64,000 nucleotides of DNA from an uncultured Eubacteriales bacterium (GCA_905198155.1 CAJKBQ010000003.1:56847-120846), one strand, 5' to 3'; positions 24,062 through 32,730 are shown, counted from the stretch's first letter. The notes: a model not told the origin generated them from the letters alone. Program-made: numbers and translations.

Positions 24062-25279
24062 TTAGAAATCGACTTCGGTGTCGTAGTAGCAGCACTTGAG
24101 CAGTTTTTCCATTTCCTCAACGCTCGGCTGACGCGGGTTGGAGCCGGTGCAGGCGTCGCCAATCGCGTTGACGGCGATGTCATGCAGGCGAGCCAAGAAC
24201 ACATCCTCCGGTACGAAGCCCTGCTCGGTCGGGAAGCTGTCTTTGCCGTAGTGCGCGATGCAGTGCGGAATATTCAGCTCGTCGTTCATATGGCGCAGTT
24301 CTTTGATGAGCAGCTGAATTTTCTCTTCAACCGTTTCGCCGCCCAGCTTCATATAATCCGCGATGGCCGCGTAGCGTTTCGCCGCGGTTTCGTCCTTCGC
24401 ATTGAACGCGATGACCTTCGGCAGATACATGGCGTTGGCCGCGCCGTGGATGATATGCGCGCCGTAGTCCGCGAACGCCGCACCGGTCTTGTGCGCCATC
24501 GAGTGCACGATGCCCAGCAGCGCGTTGGAGAACGCCATACCGGCCAGACACTGTGCATTGTGCATCTTGTCGCGCTTGTCCATGTCGCCGTTGTACGAAT
24601 CGACCAGGTCGTGCTGGATCATTTCGATCGCATACAGCGCCAGCGGGTCGGTGAAGTCGCAGTTGGCGGTCGAAACATACGCTTCAATCGCGTGCGTCAT
24701 CGCGTCCATACCGGTGTGCGCAACCAGCTTCTTGGGCATGGTCTCCGCCAGATCCGGATCAACGATCGCCACGTCCGGCGTAATCTCAAAGTCCGCAATC
24801 GGATATTTGATGCCCTTGCTGTAATCGGTAATGATGGAGAATGCCGTGACTTCCGTCGCGGTGCCGGACGTCGAAGAAATCGCGCAGAAATGTGCTTTGC
24901 GGCGCAGCTTCGGCAGCCCGAACACTTTGCACATATCCTCAAACGTCACTTCCGGATACTCGTACTTGATCCACATGGCCTTGGCCGCGTCGATCGGCGA
25001 ACCGCCGCCCATCGCGACGATCCAGTCCGGCTGGAACTTCTGCATGGCTTCGGCGCCGCGCATCACGGTTTCCACCGACGGATCCGGCTCGATGCCTTCA
25101 AACAGCTGGACTTCCATCCCGGCCTCTTTCAGGTATTCCACTGCTTTATCCAGGAAGCCGAAGCGTTTCATCGAACCGCCCCCAACGCAGATCATCGCGC
25201 GCTTTCCTTCAAAAGTTTTCAGCGCTTCCAGCGCTCCTTTGCCATGATACAGATCACGAGGTAATGTAAAACGTGCCAT
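24062..25279 (-). CDS. iron-containing alcohol dehydrogenase
   Basis: A 405-residue group III dehydrogenase, probably NAD(P)H-dependent reduction of an aldehyde to a primary alcohol in fermentation. The nucleotide-binding GGGS motifs (CVGGGSMKRFGF, AMGGGSPIDAAKAMW) are followed by STSGTATEVTAFSI and the metal ligands in DPDLAETMPKKLVAHTGMDAMTHAIEAY, HSMAHKTGAAFADYGAHIIHGAANA. It resembles the stand-alone butanol-dehydrogenase-like enzymes and the C-terminal half of AdhE. Monocistronic: own promoter region (TATAAT about 25370) and terminator at 23985-24030. Confidence 0.95.
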   Translation of the reverse strand: MARFTLPRDLYHGKGALEALKTFEGKRAMICVGGGSMKRFGFLDKAVEYLKEAGMEVQLFEGIEPDPSVETVMRGAEAMQKFQPDWIVAMGGGSPIDAAKAMWIKYEYPEVTFEDMCKVFGLPKLRRKAHFCAISSTSGTATEVTAFSIITDYSKGIKYPIADFEITPDVAIVDPDLAETMPKKLVAHTGMDAMTHAIEAYVSTANCDFTDPLALYAIEMIQHDLVDSYNGDMDKRDKMHNAQCLAGMAFSNALLGIVHSMAHKTGAAFADYGAHIIHGAANAMYLPKVIAFNAKDETAAKRYAAIADYMKLGGETVEEKIQLLIKELRHMNDELNIPHCIAHYGKDSFPTEQGFVPEDVFLARLHDIAVNAIGDACTGSNPRQPSVEEMEKLLKCCYYDTEVDF

Positions 25280-25388
25280 AGAAATCGTCCTCCCTAAATT
25301 GAATTGATAAAATTGAGAAAAAATTTTGAATATCCGGAGATATTTTGTCCTCCGATATCAAATATATTATACCGCAGTGCACATTCAA

Positions 25389-25422
25389 TTGGGAATAGCC
25401 AATTTTTCATACCGTGTATTGC
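25389..25422 (+). repeat. imperfect 34-bp direct repeat, copy 1
   Basis: TTGGGAATAGCCAATTTTTC continuing ATACCGTGTATTGC. Matches 25634-25666 at 29 positions with one gap. The pair brackets the candidate small RNA. Confidence 0.6.
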
Positions 25423-25447
25423 TTTTTACTCATAACGCGGGCAACGC

Positions 25448-25484
25448 GAAAAGCGGCCGCCCACACAGCAAGCAGCCGCTTTTC
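25448..25484 (-). terminator. terminator of the candidate small RNA
   Basis: GAAAAGCGGC and GCCGCTTTTC form a perfect 10-bp stem; no gene other than the candidate RNA ends here. Confidence 0.7.
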
Positions 25485-25610
25485 AAATCAATCAAAGAGT
25501 TGTGCAGCCTGACAGGGATGAGCTGCCCGGCTGCCAAAATGTAAAGATATCGGCGGGATCATGAACCGCCGCAGCGTTCGCAGGATGAAGCGGCCTGCCG
25601 CTGCAATTCA
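25448..25610 (-). ncRNA. candidate small structured RNA gene
   Basis: The 395-nt gap between the dehydrogenase and the MBL gene holds no ORF. On the minus strand a TATAAT box (25612-25617, with a poor -35) is followed by about 160 nt rich in possible stems (GCGGCAGGCCGC; GGCGG...CCGCC; CAGCC...GGCTG) and a strong terminator at 25448-25484. Size and shape would suit a housekeeping regulatory RNA such as 6S RNA, but I could not match a conserved core, so the class is open. Confidence 0.45.
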
Positions 25611-25633
25611 AATTATAGCACAACGGACGCCGT

Positions 25634-25666
25634 TTGGGAATTGCCGATTTCGCATACCGGTATTGC
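25634..25666 (+). repeat. imperfect 34-bp direct repeat, copy 2
   Basis: TTGGGAATTGCCGATTTCGC continuing ATACCGGTATTGC; same orientation as copy 1 at 25389 and only a few bases from the stop of the MBL gene. Confidence 0.6.
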
Positions 25667-25674
25667 GCCCCGCG

Positions 25675-26706
25675 CTATGCCGCATTGCCGTCGCACGACG
25701 GCAGCCCGGTTTCGACGGTGATGGCCGTCCCGTCGCACCGCACGCACAGGCCGCCCTGGCGGTCGGTGCGGTACAGCTGCGCGCCGGAGGCTTTGATCCG
25801 GCTGAGCGTTTCCTTGTGCGGATGGCCGTAGTCGTTGTCCTTGCCGCAGCTGATGATGGCATACTTCGGCTGCACACGATCCAGAAACACCTGCGAGGTC
25901 GAAGTGGAGCTGCCGTGGTGCCCCAGTTTGAGCACATCGGCGTGCAGCTCCGCGCCGGACGCAATCATCGCCTGCTCGGCGGTCGTTTCGGCGTCGCCGG
26001 TAAACAGGAAACTGCACGACCCGTACGTCAGCCGCAGCACAATGGAATAGTCGTTCAGCCCGCTGAACGTCGCGCCTTCCTGCGGACTGAGCACCTGGAT
26101 TTTCAGGTCATTCGTGCGGTCCCGCACCAGCACGCGGCCGGCCTGCGCGGCGTCGGCTTTCAAGCCTTTGTCCGCCATCGCGTCCAGCACGTCGTTATAA
26201 GTGCGGGTGGTCGGCACCTGATCGTCCGGAATCTCCGGCAGCAGCACGCGGCTGACCTTCATTTTCTGGATCACCGTGTCCAGTCCGCCGATGTGATCCT
26301 CGTGCGGGTGCGTGCCGACAACCCAGTCCAGCTTATTCACGCCGAGCGATTGCAGATACGCGACCACTTTGTTGCCGTCGGCATTGTTTCCGGCGTCAAT
26401 CAGCATATTGCGGCCGTCCGGCAGCCGCACCAGAATACTGTCCGCCTGCCCCACGTCCAGGTAATACACTTCCAGCTGCCCGCCGGCCGAAAGATCGGCG
26501 CCGGACGCATCGTCCGCATCGGAGGAGCCGGGCGTCGGCGCGCCCGCGCTGGACGTAGACGCCGACAGCCATTCGTTAACCCATGCCGGCCGGCTTTCCT
26601 CCGGAATCAAATACATGACGGCCGCAAACAGCAGCACAGCCGCCATCACAACCGCCGTCCATTTTTTCGGGAGCCGCTGCGGCGTTTTTTCCGTTTTCAC
26701 GTGCAA
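25675..26706 (-). CDS. ComEC/Rec2-related MBL-fold hydrolase, membrane-anchored
   Basis: A 343-residue protein with an N-terminal signal anchor (WTAVVMAAVLLFAAVMYLI), a low-complexity Ser/Ala/Asp linker (about 50-75) and an extracellular metallo-beta-lactamase domain. Metal motif THPHEDHIGG, then SYLFTGDAE-like CSFLFTGDAE and LGHHGSSTST are all intact. This matches the C-terminal nuclease-like domain of ComEC found as stand-alone secreted proteins in Clostridia; a role in DNA degradation or uptake is plausible. Start taken as TTG at 26706, about seven bases from AAGGAA; GTG at 26700 is the alternative. Confidence 0.85.
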   Translation of the reverse strand: MHVKTEKTPQRLPKKWTAVVMAAVLLFAAVMYLIPEESRPAWVNEWLSASTSSAGAPTPGSSDADDASGADLSAGGQLEVYYLDVGQADSILVRLPDGRNMLIDAGNNADGNKVVAYLQSLGVNKLDWVVGTHPHEDHIGGLDTVIQKMKVSRVLLPEIPDDQVPTTRTYNDVLDAMADKGLKADAAQAGRVLVRDRTNDLKIQVLSPQEGATFSGLNDYSIVLRLTYGSCSFLFTGDAETTAEQAMIASGAELHADVLKLGHHGSSTSTSQVFLDRVQPKYAIISCGKDNDYGHPHKETLSRIKASGAQLYRTDRQGGLCVRCDGTAITVETGLPSCDGNAA

Positions 26707-26739
26707 TCCCGTTCCTTTCTGTTGATTGATGTAATGATA

Positions 26740-27243
26740 TTACCGTTTGTAATAATCCCGGTCGCTTTCGATCGGGACAATATTCGTCAGAATCCCCTGC
26801 GGCCGCAGCTCAATCACCCCGTAGGTGCGCGGTCCCATGTCCGGGAACCCGACGGAACCGGGATTCATGATGTACAGCCCGTCACGATACTCGTTGAACG
26901 GCACGTGCGTGTGGCCATACAGCAGAATCTGCGCGTTTTGGGCGCGCGCCGCAGCGATGGCCTCGTCCAGCCCCCACTTGACGTGATATTTGTGGCCGTG
27001 CGTCATCATAATGCGCACGCCGCATTCTTCCAGCACCCGGTCGTCCGGCTCGCGGGATGCCCAGTCGTTGTTGCCGCGCACCGCAATCATCGGCATGGTC
27101 GGCGGCAGCTCACCGCGCAGCACGTCGATCTCGCGGTCGCCGTCGCCCAAAAACAGCAGCATCGACGCATCCGTCTGCGCCTGCACCGCTTCCCGCAGCG
27201 CCGCCATCCGGCCGTGTGAATCCGAAATTACCAAAATTTTCAT
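26740..27243 (-). CDS. YfcE/MJ0936-type metallophosphoesterase
   Basis: A 167-residue calcineurin-like phosphodiesterase. All metal-binding blocks are present: ISDSHG, GDGDRE, VRGNNDW, THGH and GHTHVP. Substrate in vivo is unknown for this family. It lies 33 nt upstream of the MBL gene in the same direction. The ATG at 27243 overlaps the stop of a 21-codon leader frame by four bases. Confidence 0.93.
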   Translation of the reverse strand: MKILVISDSHGRMAALREAVQAQTDASMLLFLGDGDREIDVLRGELPPTMPMIAVRGNNDWASREPDDRVLEECGVRIMMTHGHKYHVKWGLDEAIAAARAQNAQILLYGHTHVPFNEYRDGLYIMNPGSVGFPDMGPRTYGVIELRPQGILTNIVPIESDRDYYKR

Positions 27244-27305
27244 TGTGCATTCGCCTCCCCTCGCAGCACCGCCGCAGCATCCGGCTCCTGGTATGTAAAA
27301 TTCAT
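27240..27305 (-). CDS. 21-residue leader peptide coupled to the phosphoesterase gene
   Basis: MNFTYQEPDAAAVLRGEANAQ, with a better ribosome-binding site (GGAGG, nine bases from the ATG) than the main gene, and its TGA overlapping the downstream ATG (ATGA). The arrangement indicates translational coupling. The sequence itself has no recognisable role. A promoter (TTGCAA and TATACT, 17-bp spacer, near 27363-27391) lies upstream. Confidence 0.5.
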   Translation of the reverse strand: MNFTYQEPDAAAVLRGEANAQ

Positions 27306-27423
27306 ATCGATTTTCCTCCGTATATCCTTTGCGGTGTACATAAAACTTTTTCCGATTACATAAGTATAACCGATGTTCGCCCAAATTGCAACTGTTTTCC
27401 GTAAATCGAAGGAGGTTTTTCGA

Positions 27424-27678
27424 TTGAAAGTTTCACCCGATCCCAAGCAGGAAGCCTTGCTGCGTGCCGTCGCCGGAAAGCTGGGGCTGGACCCGGCCGC
27501 GGTGGCGCAAACGGTGTCGGAAGGGCGCGGCGACACGCTGCTCAATCACCTGCCGCCGCAGGAAGCCGCCAAGCTGCGGCCGCTGCTGGCCAACCCCGAC
27601 GCCGCCGCGCAGATCATCGCCTCGCCGCAGGCGCAGGCGCTGCTGAAAAAATGGTTTGGCGGCGGAACCACCCCCTGA
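27424..27678 (+). CDS. small conserved protein of a three-gene cluster, first gene
   Basis: An 84-residue protein from a TTG start eight bases after AAGGAGG: KVSPDPKQEALLRAVAGKLG, then PPQEAAKLRPLLANPDAAAQIIASPQAQALLKKWFGG. It is helical, with no membrane segment; the repeated phrases PLLANPDAA and SPQAQALL look like short helical repeats. Followed 24 nt later by a related second gene, together with a third small gene. Function unknown; the cluster is of a type I associate with spore-forming Clostridia. Confidence 0.7.
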   Translation: MKVSPDPKQEALLRAVAGKLGLDPAAVAQTVSEGRGDTLLNHLPPQEAAKLRPLLANPDAAAQIIASPQAQALLKKWFGGGTTP

Positions 27679-27702
27679 TCGAACGAAAGGACGGGACGCG
27701 CA

Positions 27703-28092
27703 ATGGATGCAATGGCCGACAAAATCGGCGCGATTCTGCGGGATCCGGAAAGCGTCGCGCAGCTGCAATCGCTGGCGTCGATGCTCGGCGTCAACGCGCC
27801 GGACACTGCGCCCGCGGCGGAGTCGGCCGCAGCCGCGCCATCCGCTCCGCCTGCACCGGCAGCAGGCGCTGCCGCCATTCCGCCGGAGATGATGCAGGGA
27901 ATGCTGAAACTGGCGCCCGTGCTGCGCGACCTGCACCGCGAAACGCCGGATACCGGGCTGCTGCGCGCACTGCGGCCGCTGCTCAGCGCGCCGCGCCAAA
28001 AAAAGCTGGACGACGCCATCCGCATCGTCCAGCTGCTGAACATCCTCCCGGAACTGCAAGCCAGCGGGGTGCTGCGCGGCCTGCTCGGGTAA
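27703..28092 (+). CDS. small conserved protein of a three-gene cluster, second gene
   Basis: A 129-residue protein: helical N-terminus MDAMADKIGAILRDPESVAQLQSLASMLG, an Ala/Pro linker (about 42-66), then MQGMLKLAPVLRDLH, LLRALRPLLSAPRQKKLDDAIRIVQLLNILPEL. The SAPRQKKLDDAIRI segment is the most conserved-looking part. The sequence DPESVAQL in this protein parallels NPDAAAQI in the first gene, suggesting common descent. No known domain recognised. Confidence 0.75.
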   Translation: MDAMADKIGAILRDPESVAQLQSLASMLGVNAPDTAPAAESAAAAPSAPPAPAAGAAAIPPEMMQGMLKLAPVLRDLHRETPDTGLLRALRPLLSAPRQKKLDDAIRIVQLLNILPELQASGVLRGLLG

Positions 28093-28142
28093 TATAAAAT
28101 TACTGCCACGCGTGCCAAATCCGCCGAAAGGAGATGCCGCAT

Positions 28143-28484
28143 ATGCCAGACAATGCCGCCGAAATGATGCGAATGCAGCAGGAAGCCATCCGCCGCGTCC
28201 GGTCGATGCAGGAACGCGCGCAGCGCTCCGTGCGCAGCGAACCGGCCGACAGCGCCGACGACGGTGCGCCTGCCGCCGTGCCCGCCGCCGCATCGCCCGC
28301 GCCTGCACCGCCTACCCGACGGCGGCTGCGCCGCGCACCGCAAAAATCCCCGGTGCAGTCGGCGTTTTCGCGGCTGCTGACCGGGGATTCGGAACAAATG
28401 CTGCTGCTCGTGCTGCTGCTGATCCTGATGGATGAGCGCACCGATCCGGCATTGATTCTGGCGCTGCTGTATGTGATCCTGTGA
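28143..28484 (+). CDS. small membrane-associated protein of a three-gene cluster, third gene
   Basis: A 113-residue protein: a charged coiled-coil-like start (MPDNAAEMMRMQQEAIRRVRSMQERAQR), an Ala/Pro/Asp linker, a basic patch and a very hydrophobic end (MLLLVLLLILMDERTDPALILALLYVIL) forming two short helices split by an acidic turn. This last pattern recurs in clostridial spore-associated hypothetical proteins, as far as I recall. AAAGGAG nine bases from the ATG. Function unknown. Confidence 0.75.
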   Translation: MPDNAAEMMRMQQEAIRRVRSMQERAQRSVRSEPADSADDGAPAAVPAAASPAPAPPTRRRLRRAPQKSPVQSAFSRLLTGDSEQMLLLVLLLILMDERTDPALILALLYVIL

Positions 28485-28490
28485 ACCGGA

Positions 28491-29546
28491 TCAGCGGCCG
28501 TCGTCGGAAACGCGGATGGCGGCAATGTAGTCCATGCCGGTGTCGTCGTCGTGGCGCAGTTCGTACTCCATCGTTTTCACAACCGCCAGATTTTTGTCCG
28601 CGCCGACCAGCTGCACGTCGGTGGACGAGGTGCTGACGTCCACCATCACGCAGTACGCCACTTGCAGCAGCGTGCAGCCGCGCTTTTTCTGCACGCGCAG
28701 CGTGTACGGCTGATACGTCCCAACGACGTCCAGCAGCGGGACATGGTATTGATCGTGATCCGCGTCGTACCACACAACGGAAGCGTCGCTGTCGTCGCTC
28801 AGAGTAAAGTCGCCGTCGGTCAGCACGCATCCGACGCCGAACAGCTGAACGGCGTTGGTGCGCAGCTGTTCGCCCGCCAGCACCACGCGTCCCTGTTCGT
28901 CCGATTCGTACGACGTCCCGGCCAGCACTTCGTCCACCGTTTTCCATGTGGCCGCGCGCAGAATCATGTTCTTGTCCGCCGCGTTGATCGATTCAAACGG
29001 CTCCGGATCCAGCATGACGACCTGTGTGAGAAACGCGTCGTACGCACGCTCCGCGGAATCGTCGGTCACATAGCGGTACACCGCGCGGTATCCCTGAACG
29101 CACAGCCAACCCGCGCCGACCAACGCCAAACACACCACGATCATCCCGACCGGGATCCCGTACCAATGGTGTTTGCGGCGCCTGGGCGTCGCCGCAGGCG
29201 TATCCGGCGCGGACGGTTCCGGTTCAGACGCATCCGGCTCCGCGGGTTCTGCCGCAGGCGCATCCGGGTGCGCCAGTGCGGTAGACGTTTCCGCCGCACC
29301 GTCAACGGCATCCTGCCCGTCCGGCGTCAGCGTGAACGAATTGGCGGCAGGCGCCGCATCGTCCATCTGCTGTGCATCGGCAATCGCCTGCTGCTCCGCG
29401 TCCGTCAGGACAAACGGATTTTCGGCCGCCGGAGCCGCGTCGTCCGGCTGCGCAGGTTCATCGAGCGCATACGGCGATTTTTTGAAAAGATTCTGCATAT
29501 TTTTCTTGATTTTGGCCGCCCAACCGGCGGATTCGGATTTCGGCAT
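28491..29546 (-). CDS. single-pass membrane protein of unknown function
   Basis: A 351-residue protein. An N-terminal cytoplasmic part of about 150 residues is acidic and low-complexity (Asp/Ala/Pro-rich, with two copies of an F-V/T-LT repeat: ENPFVLTDAEQQAI and ANSFTLTPDGQDAV), followed by a basic stop RRRKHHW, one helix GIPVGMIVVCLALVGAGWLCVQG and an extracellular alpha+beta domain of about 175 residues. No family recognised. Convergent with the three small genes; stop codons are 7 nt apart. Confidence 0.8.
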   Translation of the reverse strand: MPKSESAGWAAKIKKNMQNLFKKSPYALDEPAQPDDAAPAAENPFVLTDAEQQAIADAQQMDDAAPAANSFTLTPDGQDAVDGAAETSTALAHPDAPAAEPAEPDASEPEPSAPDTPAATPRRRKHHWYGIPVGMIVVCLALVGAGWLCVQGYRAVYRYVTDDSAERAYDAFLTQVVMLDPEPFESINAADKNMILRAATWKTVDEVLAGTSYESDEQGRVVLAGEQLRTNAVQLFGVGCVLTDGDFTLSDDSDASVVWYDADHDQYHVPLLDVVGTYQPYTLRVQKKRGCTLLQVAYCVMVDVSTSSTDVQLVGADKNLAVVKTMEYELRHDDDTGMDYIAAIRVSDDGR

Positions 29547-29624
29547 CTGTCGTAACCTCCTGTGTTGCGTAATGGGGAAAAATGCGGCGTCTTTTTTATA
29601 TTGTATCACATTTCGCGCGGTTTG

Positions 29625-30878
29625 TCACCTGTTTGCGAAAGATTTGCACCAATCGTGCGGCGCATTGCCGCAAACGGACACGGACAAGCGGTCGAGATCC
29701 AGCAGCTCCGCCGCCAGCGCATTGACGTCGTCGCGGGTGACGTGCGCCACCTGATCCAGAATTTCGTCGTCCGTCCGCACCGAGCCGGTCAGCGCCGTGC
29801 GCCCGGCATACGCCGCGCGGCTCATGCTGCTTTCCATGCTCATCCGCAGCGAAGCGCGCAGTCCTTCGCGGGCGCGGTCAAATTCCGCCGCCGTCACGCC
29901 GGTGCGCAGCGCGCGCAGCACCGCGCCGATCTCCGCCGCCGCGCGCGCCATTTGGTGCGGGCTGACGGCCGCCTGGATATACAGCGCGCCCCCGCCGTCG
30001 TACAGCGAAACGTCGGAATCAATCGCATAGGCCAGCCCCAGTTCCTCCCGGATGCGCTGAAACAGCCGCGATGACGACGCGCCGCCCAGCACGCTGCTGA
30101 GCATCGTCAGCGCCCACCGCCGCGGATCCTGCGCCGGCACCGCCGGGAGCGCCAGGCAGAGGTGCGTCTGCTCCAACCGCCGTTTTTCGGCAATGTCCGC
30201 GCGGGTGTACGGGATCGGATCCGGCTTCGCGCGCCCCACACCGGGCGTCAAATCGCCGAATGCATCCGTCACCTGCGCCAGAAATGCATCCCGGTCAAAC
30301 GCCCCGGAGATCGATACCGCCATCCGGTTGGGCACAAACATCCGCGCGCGGTGCGCGTTGAGCAATTCCACCGTCAGCGCCTCAACCGTTTCGCGCGTGC
30401 CGAGAATCGGCCGGCCGTAAGGCGACTGCGCCCAGATCGCCTGTTCCAGCCGCTCGCCGACCGCATCTTCCGGGTCGTCGGCCGCCGCGCTGATCTCTTC
30501 CAGCACCACGCCGCGCTCCGTTTCCAGCAGTTCCGGCTGCATCGCCGGGTACCGCAGCATATCCGCCAGCAGCGCAAATCCGTCCGCCACGTGCTCGGCC
30601 AGCGTCCGGGCGTAAAAGCAGGTATATTCCTTGGCGGTGAAGGCATTCAATTGGCCGCCCAACCCGTCCATTTCGGCCGCCAGCTGCGCGGCCGTGCGCG
30701 TTTGGCTGCCTTTGAAAAACATATGTTCCAAAAAATGCGAGACACCGTTTTGTTCCGGCGTTTCCATGCACGACCCGGACGATACCCACACGCCGAACGC
30801 GGCGGTGTATCGGTCCGGCTGCGGATCCAGCCAAATTTGCAGCCCATTGGGCAAAGTCACGCATTCGCGTTGATTCAT
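29625..30878 (-). CDS. M16 family zinc metallopeptidase
   Basis: A 417-residue processing-peptidase-like enzyme. The inverted zinc motif HFLEHMFFKG (HxxEH) is near residue 47 with the third ligand Glu in LETERGVVLEEI about 75 residues on, so the active half is intact; the second M16 domain contains RLFQRIREELGLAYAI. Related to the clostridial and bacillar YmxG/MPP-beta type proteins often found near pnp; pnp indeed follows upstream after one gene. The start is ATG at 30878; a GTG three bases earlier fits spacing to AAGGAA equally well. Confidence 0.92.
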   Translation of the reverse strand: MNQRECVTLPNGLQIWLDPQPDRYTAAFGVWVSSGSCMETPEQNGVSHFLEHMFFKGSQTRTAAQLAAEMDGLGGQLNAFTAKEYTCFYARTLAEHVADGFALLADMLRYPAMQPELLETERGVVLEEISAAADDPEDAVGERLEQAIWAQSPYGRPILGTRETVEALTVELLNAHRARMFVPNRMAVSISGAFDRDAFLAQVTDAFGDLTPGVGRAKPDPIPYTRADIAEKRRLEQTHLCLALPAVPAQDPRRWALTMLSSVLGGASSSRLFQRIREELGLAYAIDSDVSLYDGGGALYIQAAVSPHQMARAAAEIGAVLRALRTGVTAAEFDRAREGLRASLRMSMESSMSRAAYAGRTALTGSVRTDDEILDQVAHVTRDDVNALAAELLDLDRLSVSVCGNAPHDWCKSFANR

Positions 30879-30915
30879 CACGGGACGATTCCTTTCTATG
30901 TGCAGCAAGTGATGT

Positions 30916-32688
30916 TTACAGCCCGAACTGCGCGTCGAACTGCATGGCGTGGTACAGCGCCCAGTCCTGATCGTTTGCCCACGGGTCGATGAACCCGCCG
31001 GGGCGCCCATTGACTGTGCGCGGCGTGACGATGGCGCAGGTGGCGCGACCGTCCGGGAAGAAGCTGCACAGGCAGGCGCGCATCCCGGCGCGGGCGTGCG
31101 CTAAGTCATCGGCCGAGCCGGTCGCCGCCGCCATCCGCGCGGAAAACAGCGCACCCGCCGTGCTCCAATAGTGCGGGAACGTATCGCCGAACAGGCCGTG
31201 CTTGCCAAAATAGTGGTCGTCCCAGTGGTGAATCGCCGCGCCGTGCATCCGGGCATCGGGCTGGAACCCGACGAAGATATCGTGCAGCCGCAGGTGTTCC
31301 TGCGCCGCAGACAGATACCGCAGTTCGCCCGTCAGCTCATACAGCTGCACCAGCAGCATCCCGGCAGGCACCACGATGTTGTCCTCATAGTTGACTTCGA
31401 GCGCCGGGTAATGCGTCCCGTTTTGCAGGATAAACGCCCCGTTGGCGCGCAGCAGCCCCATCAGCTCGTCGCGTTCCGCAGTCAGTCCGGCCGTTTCCAG
31501 CGCGCGCACCGCATCGGTCGCTTCCAGCGCCAGCGGATAAAACCGCGTTCCGCCGTGCGCATACAAATCGCGCAGCGCCCCCATCATGCATCGCAGCCAC
31601 CGCACATTGCCGTCCAGCCGGTAAAGCTCCCGGAAATACGACGCGAACCACGCGTTGTTGTAAATGCGGCGGTAGCTGTTGTCGCGCGGATAGGCATTGA
31701 ACACTTCGCCGGTCGATTCGTCAAAATATCCGCGCAGCAGGAACGCCGTGTATGCATTCAGGCTGTCGTGCAGCGCCGCATCCGGGTGCGATTGCAGATA
31801 TTTCGCAATCAGCAGCCCCATCCCAATGCGCTCGCGGCCGGAATTGTGGTCGCGGCAGGCTTCGTCGTGAATGCGTTCGCCGGTCTCGTTGTCGTAAATC
31901 ACGTACGCCCCGGCGAATTCCCCGTCCGGAATCTGCTGATGGCGCACGATGAAGTCGCAGCGCGTGCGCAGCAGCGTTTCAAACGGCGGCAGCACCTGGT
32001 ACCGGCAAATCGCACCGCGAACGGCCGTTTCGTGGTACCCCAGCGCAGTATCCGCGCCCATCGGTACGCCGTCTGCGGCAATGCGCACCGGCTCGTCCGT
32101 GAAAAAAGTGAACGTGTCGGCGGTGAACTGCACCTGATTCGGGAACCGGCGCAGCGCGGCAAAAAAGTCCGATTCGTAAGAGAAGATCGTCCAGGCCAGC
32201 GTGTAAGTCTCCCCCGGCGCAAGCGTAAATGCGTCGGTCAGCAGCAGAATGTCGCCGCGGTCATTGCTCGTTTCGCGGCGTTCGATGGCGTAGGACGTGA
32301 TGCTGCCGGCCGTCAGCGCCAGTCCCAAATGCGGCGGCTGCGCGTTCATGGCGCGGGCATCGACCCACGCAGCCGTCCCGCCGCACCAGATATGCGCGTG
32401 GCACCGCGCATCGTGGCACACTTCGGCCGATTCGTAGTCGTCGCTGAACGGCGTCCACACCCCGGCCGCACCGGCCGGTACGGTCACAACGCGGTCGGTC
32501 GGGTTGCGGAACGTGTACCGCTCCGTCATGCCGCCCAAATCGACGGCGCGCTGCGCTTCGCCCACCAATTCCGGCGGCAGCTGCATCTCGCCCCAGCGGT
32601 GGAATTCGCCGTCCGCCCAGTTCATGGCACGCCCAGCGATGTAAATGCCGTCTACGGTGTGCGATGCGTTTTCGATATAGGAAATCAT
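30916..32688 (-). CDS. uncharacterised protein, probable six-hairpin glycosidase fold
   Basis: A 590-residue soluble protein. The first 220 residues look like a beta-sandwich (many short strands, TLAPGETYTLAWTIFSYESDFF); the rest is helical with alternating aromatic-rich turns (YNNAWFASYFRELYRLDG, YPALEVNYEDNIVVPAGMLLVQLYELTG, MHGAAIHHWDDHYFGKHGLFGDTFPHYWS, FIDPWANDQDWALYHAMQF) as in (alpha/alpha)6-barrel carbohydrate enzymes. No exact family could be named. It sits between pnp and the M16 gene, not in an obvious glycan cluster. Confidence 0.6.
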   Translation of the reverse strand: MISYIENASHTVDGIYIAGRAMNWADGEFHRWGEMQLPPELVGEAQRAVDLGGMTERYTFRNPTDRVVTVPAGAAGVWTPFSDDYESAEVCHDARCHAHIWCGGTAAWVDARAMNAQPPHLGLALTAGSITSYAIERRETSNDRGDILLLTDAFTLAPGETYTLAWTIFSYESDFFAALRRFPNQVQFTADTFTFFTDEPVRIAADGVPMGADTALGYHETAVRGAICRYQVLPPFETLLRTRCDFIVRHQQIPDGEFAGAYVIYDNETGERIHDEACRDHNSGRERIGMGLLIAKYLQSHPDAALHDSLNAYTAFLLRGYFDESTGEVFNAYPRDNSYRRIYNNAWFASYFRELYRLDGNVRWLRCMMGALRDLYAHGGTRFYPLALEATDAVRALETAGLTAERDELMGLLRANGAFILQNGTHYPALEVNYEDNIVVPAGMLLVQLYELTGELRYLSAAQEHLRLHDIFVGFQPDARMHGAAIHHWDDHYFGKHGLFGDTFPHYWSTAGALFSARMAAATGSADDLAHARAGMRACLCSFFPDGRATCAIVTPRTVNGRPGGFIDPWANDQDWALYHAMQFDAQFGL

Positions 32689-32730
32689 CGGAATGCTCCT
32701 CTCTGTAAATCGGAAATTGTCGGGAACAAA

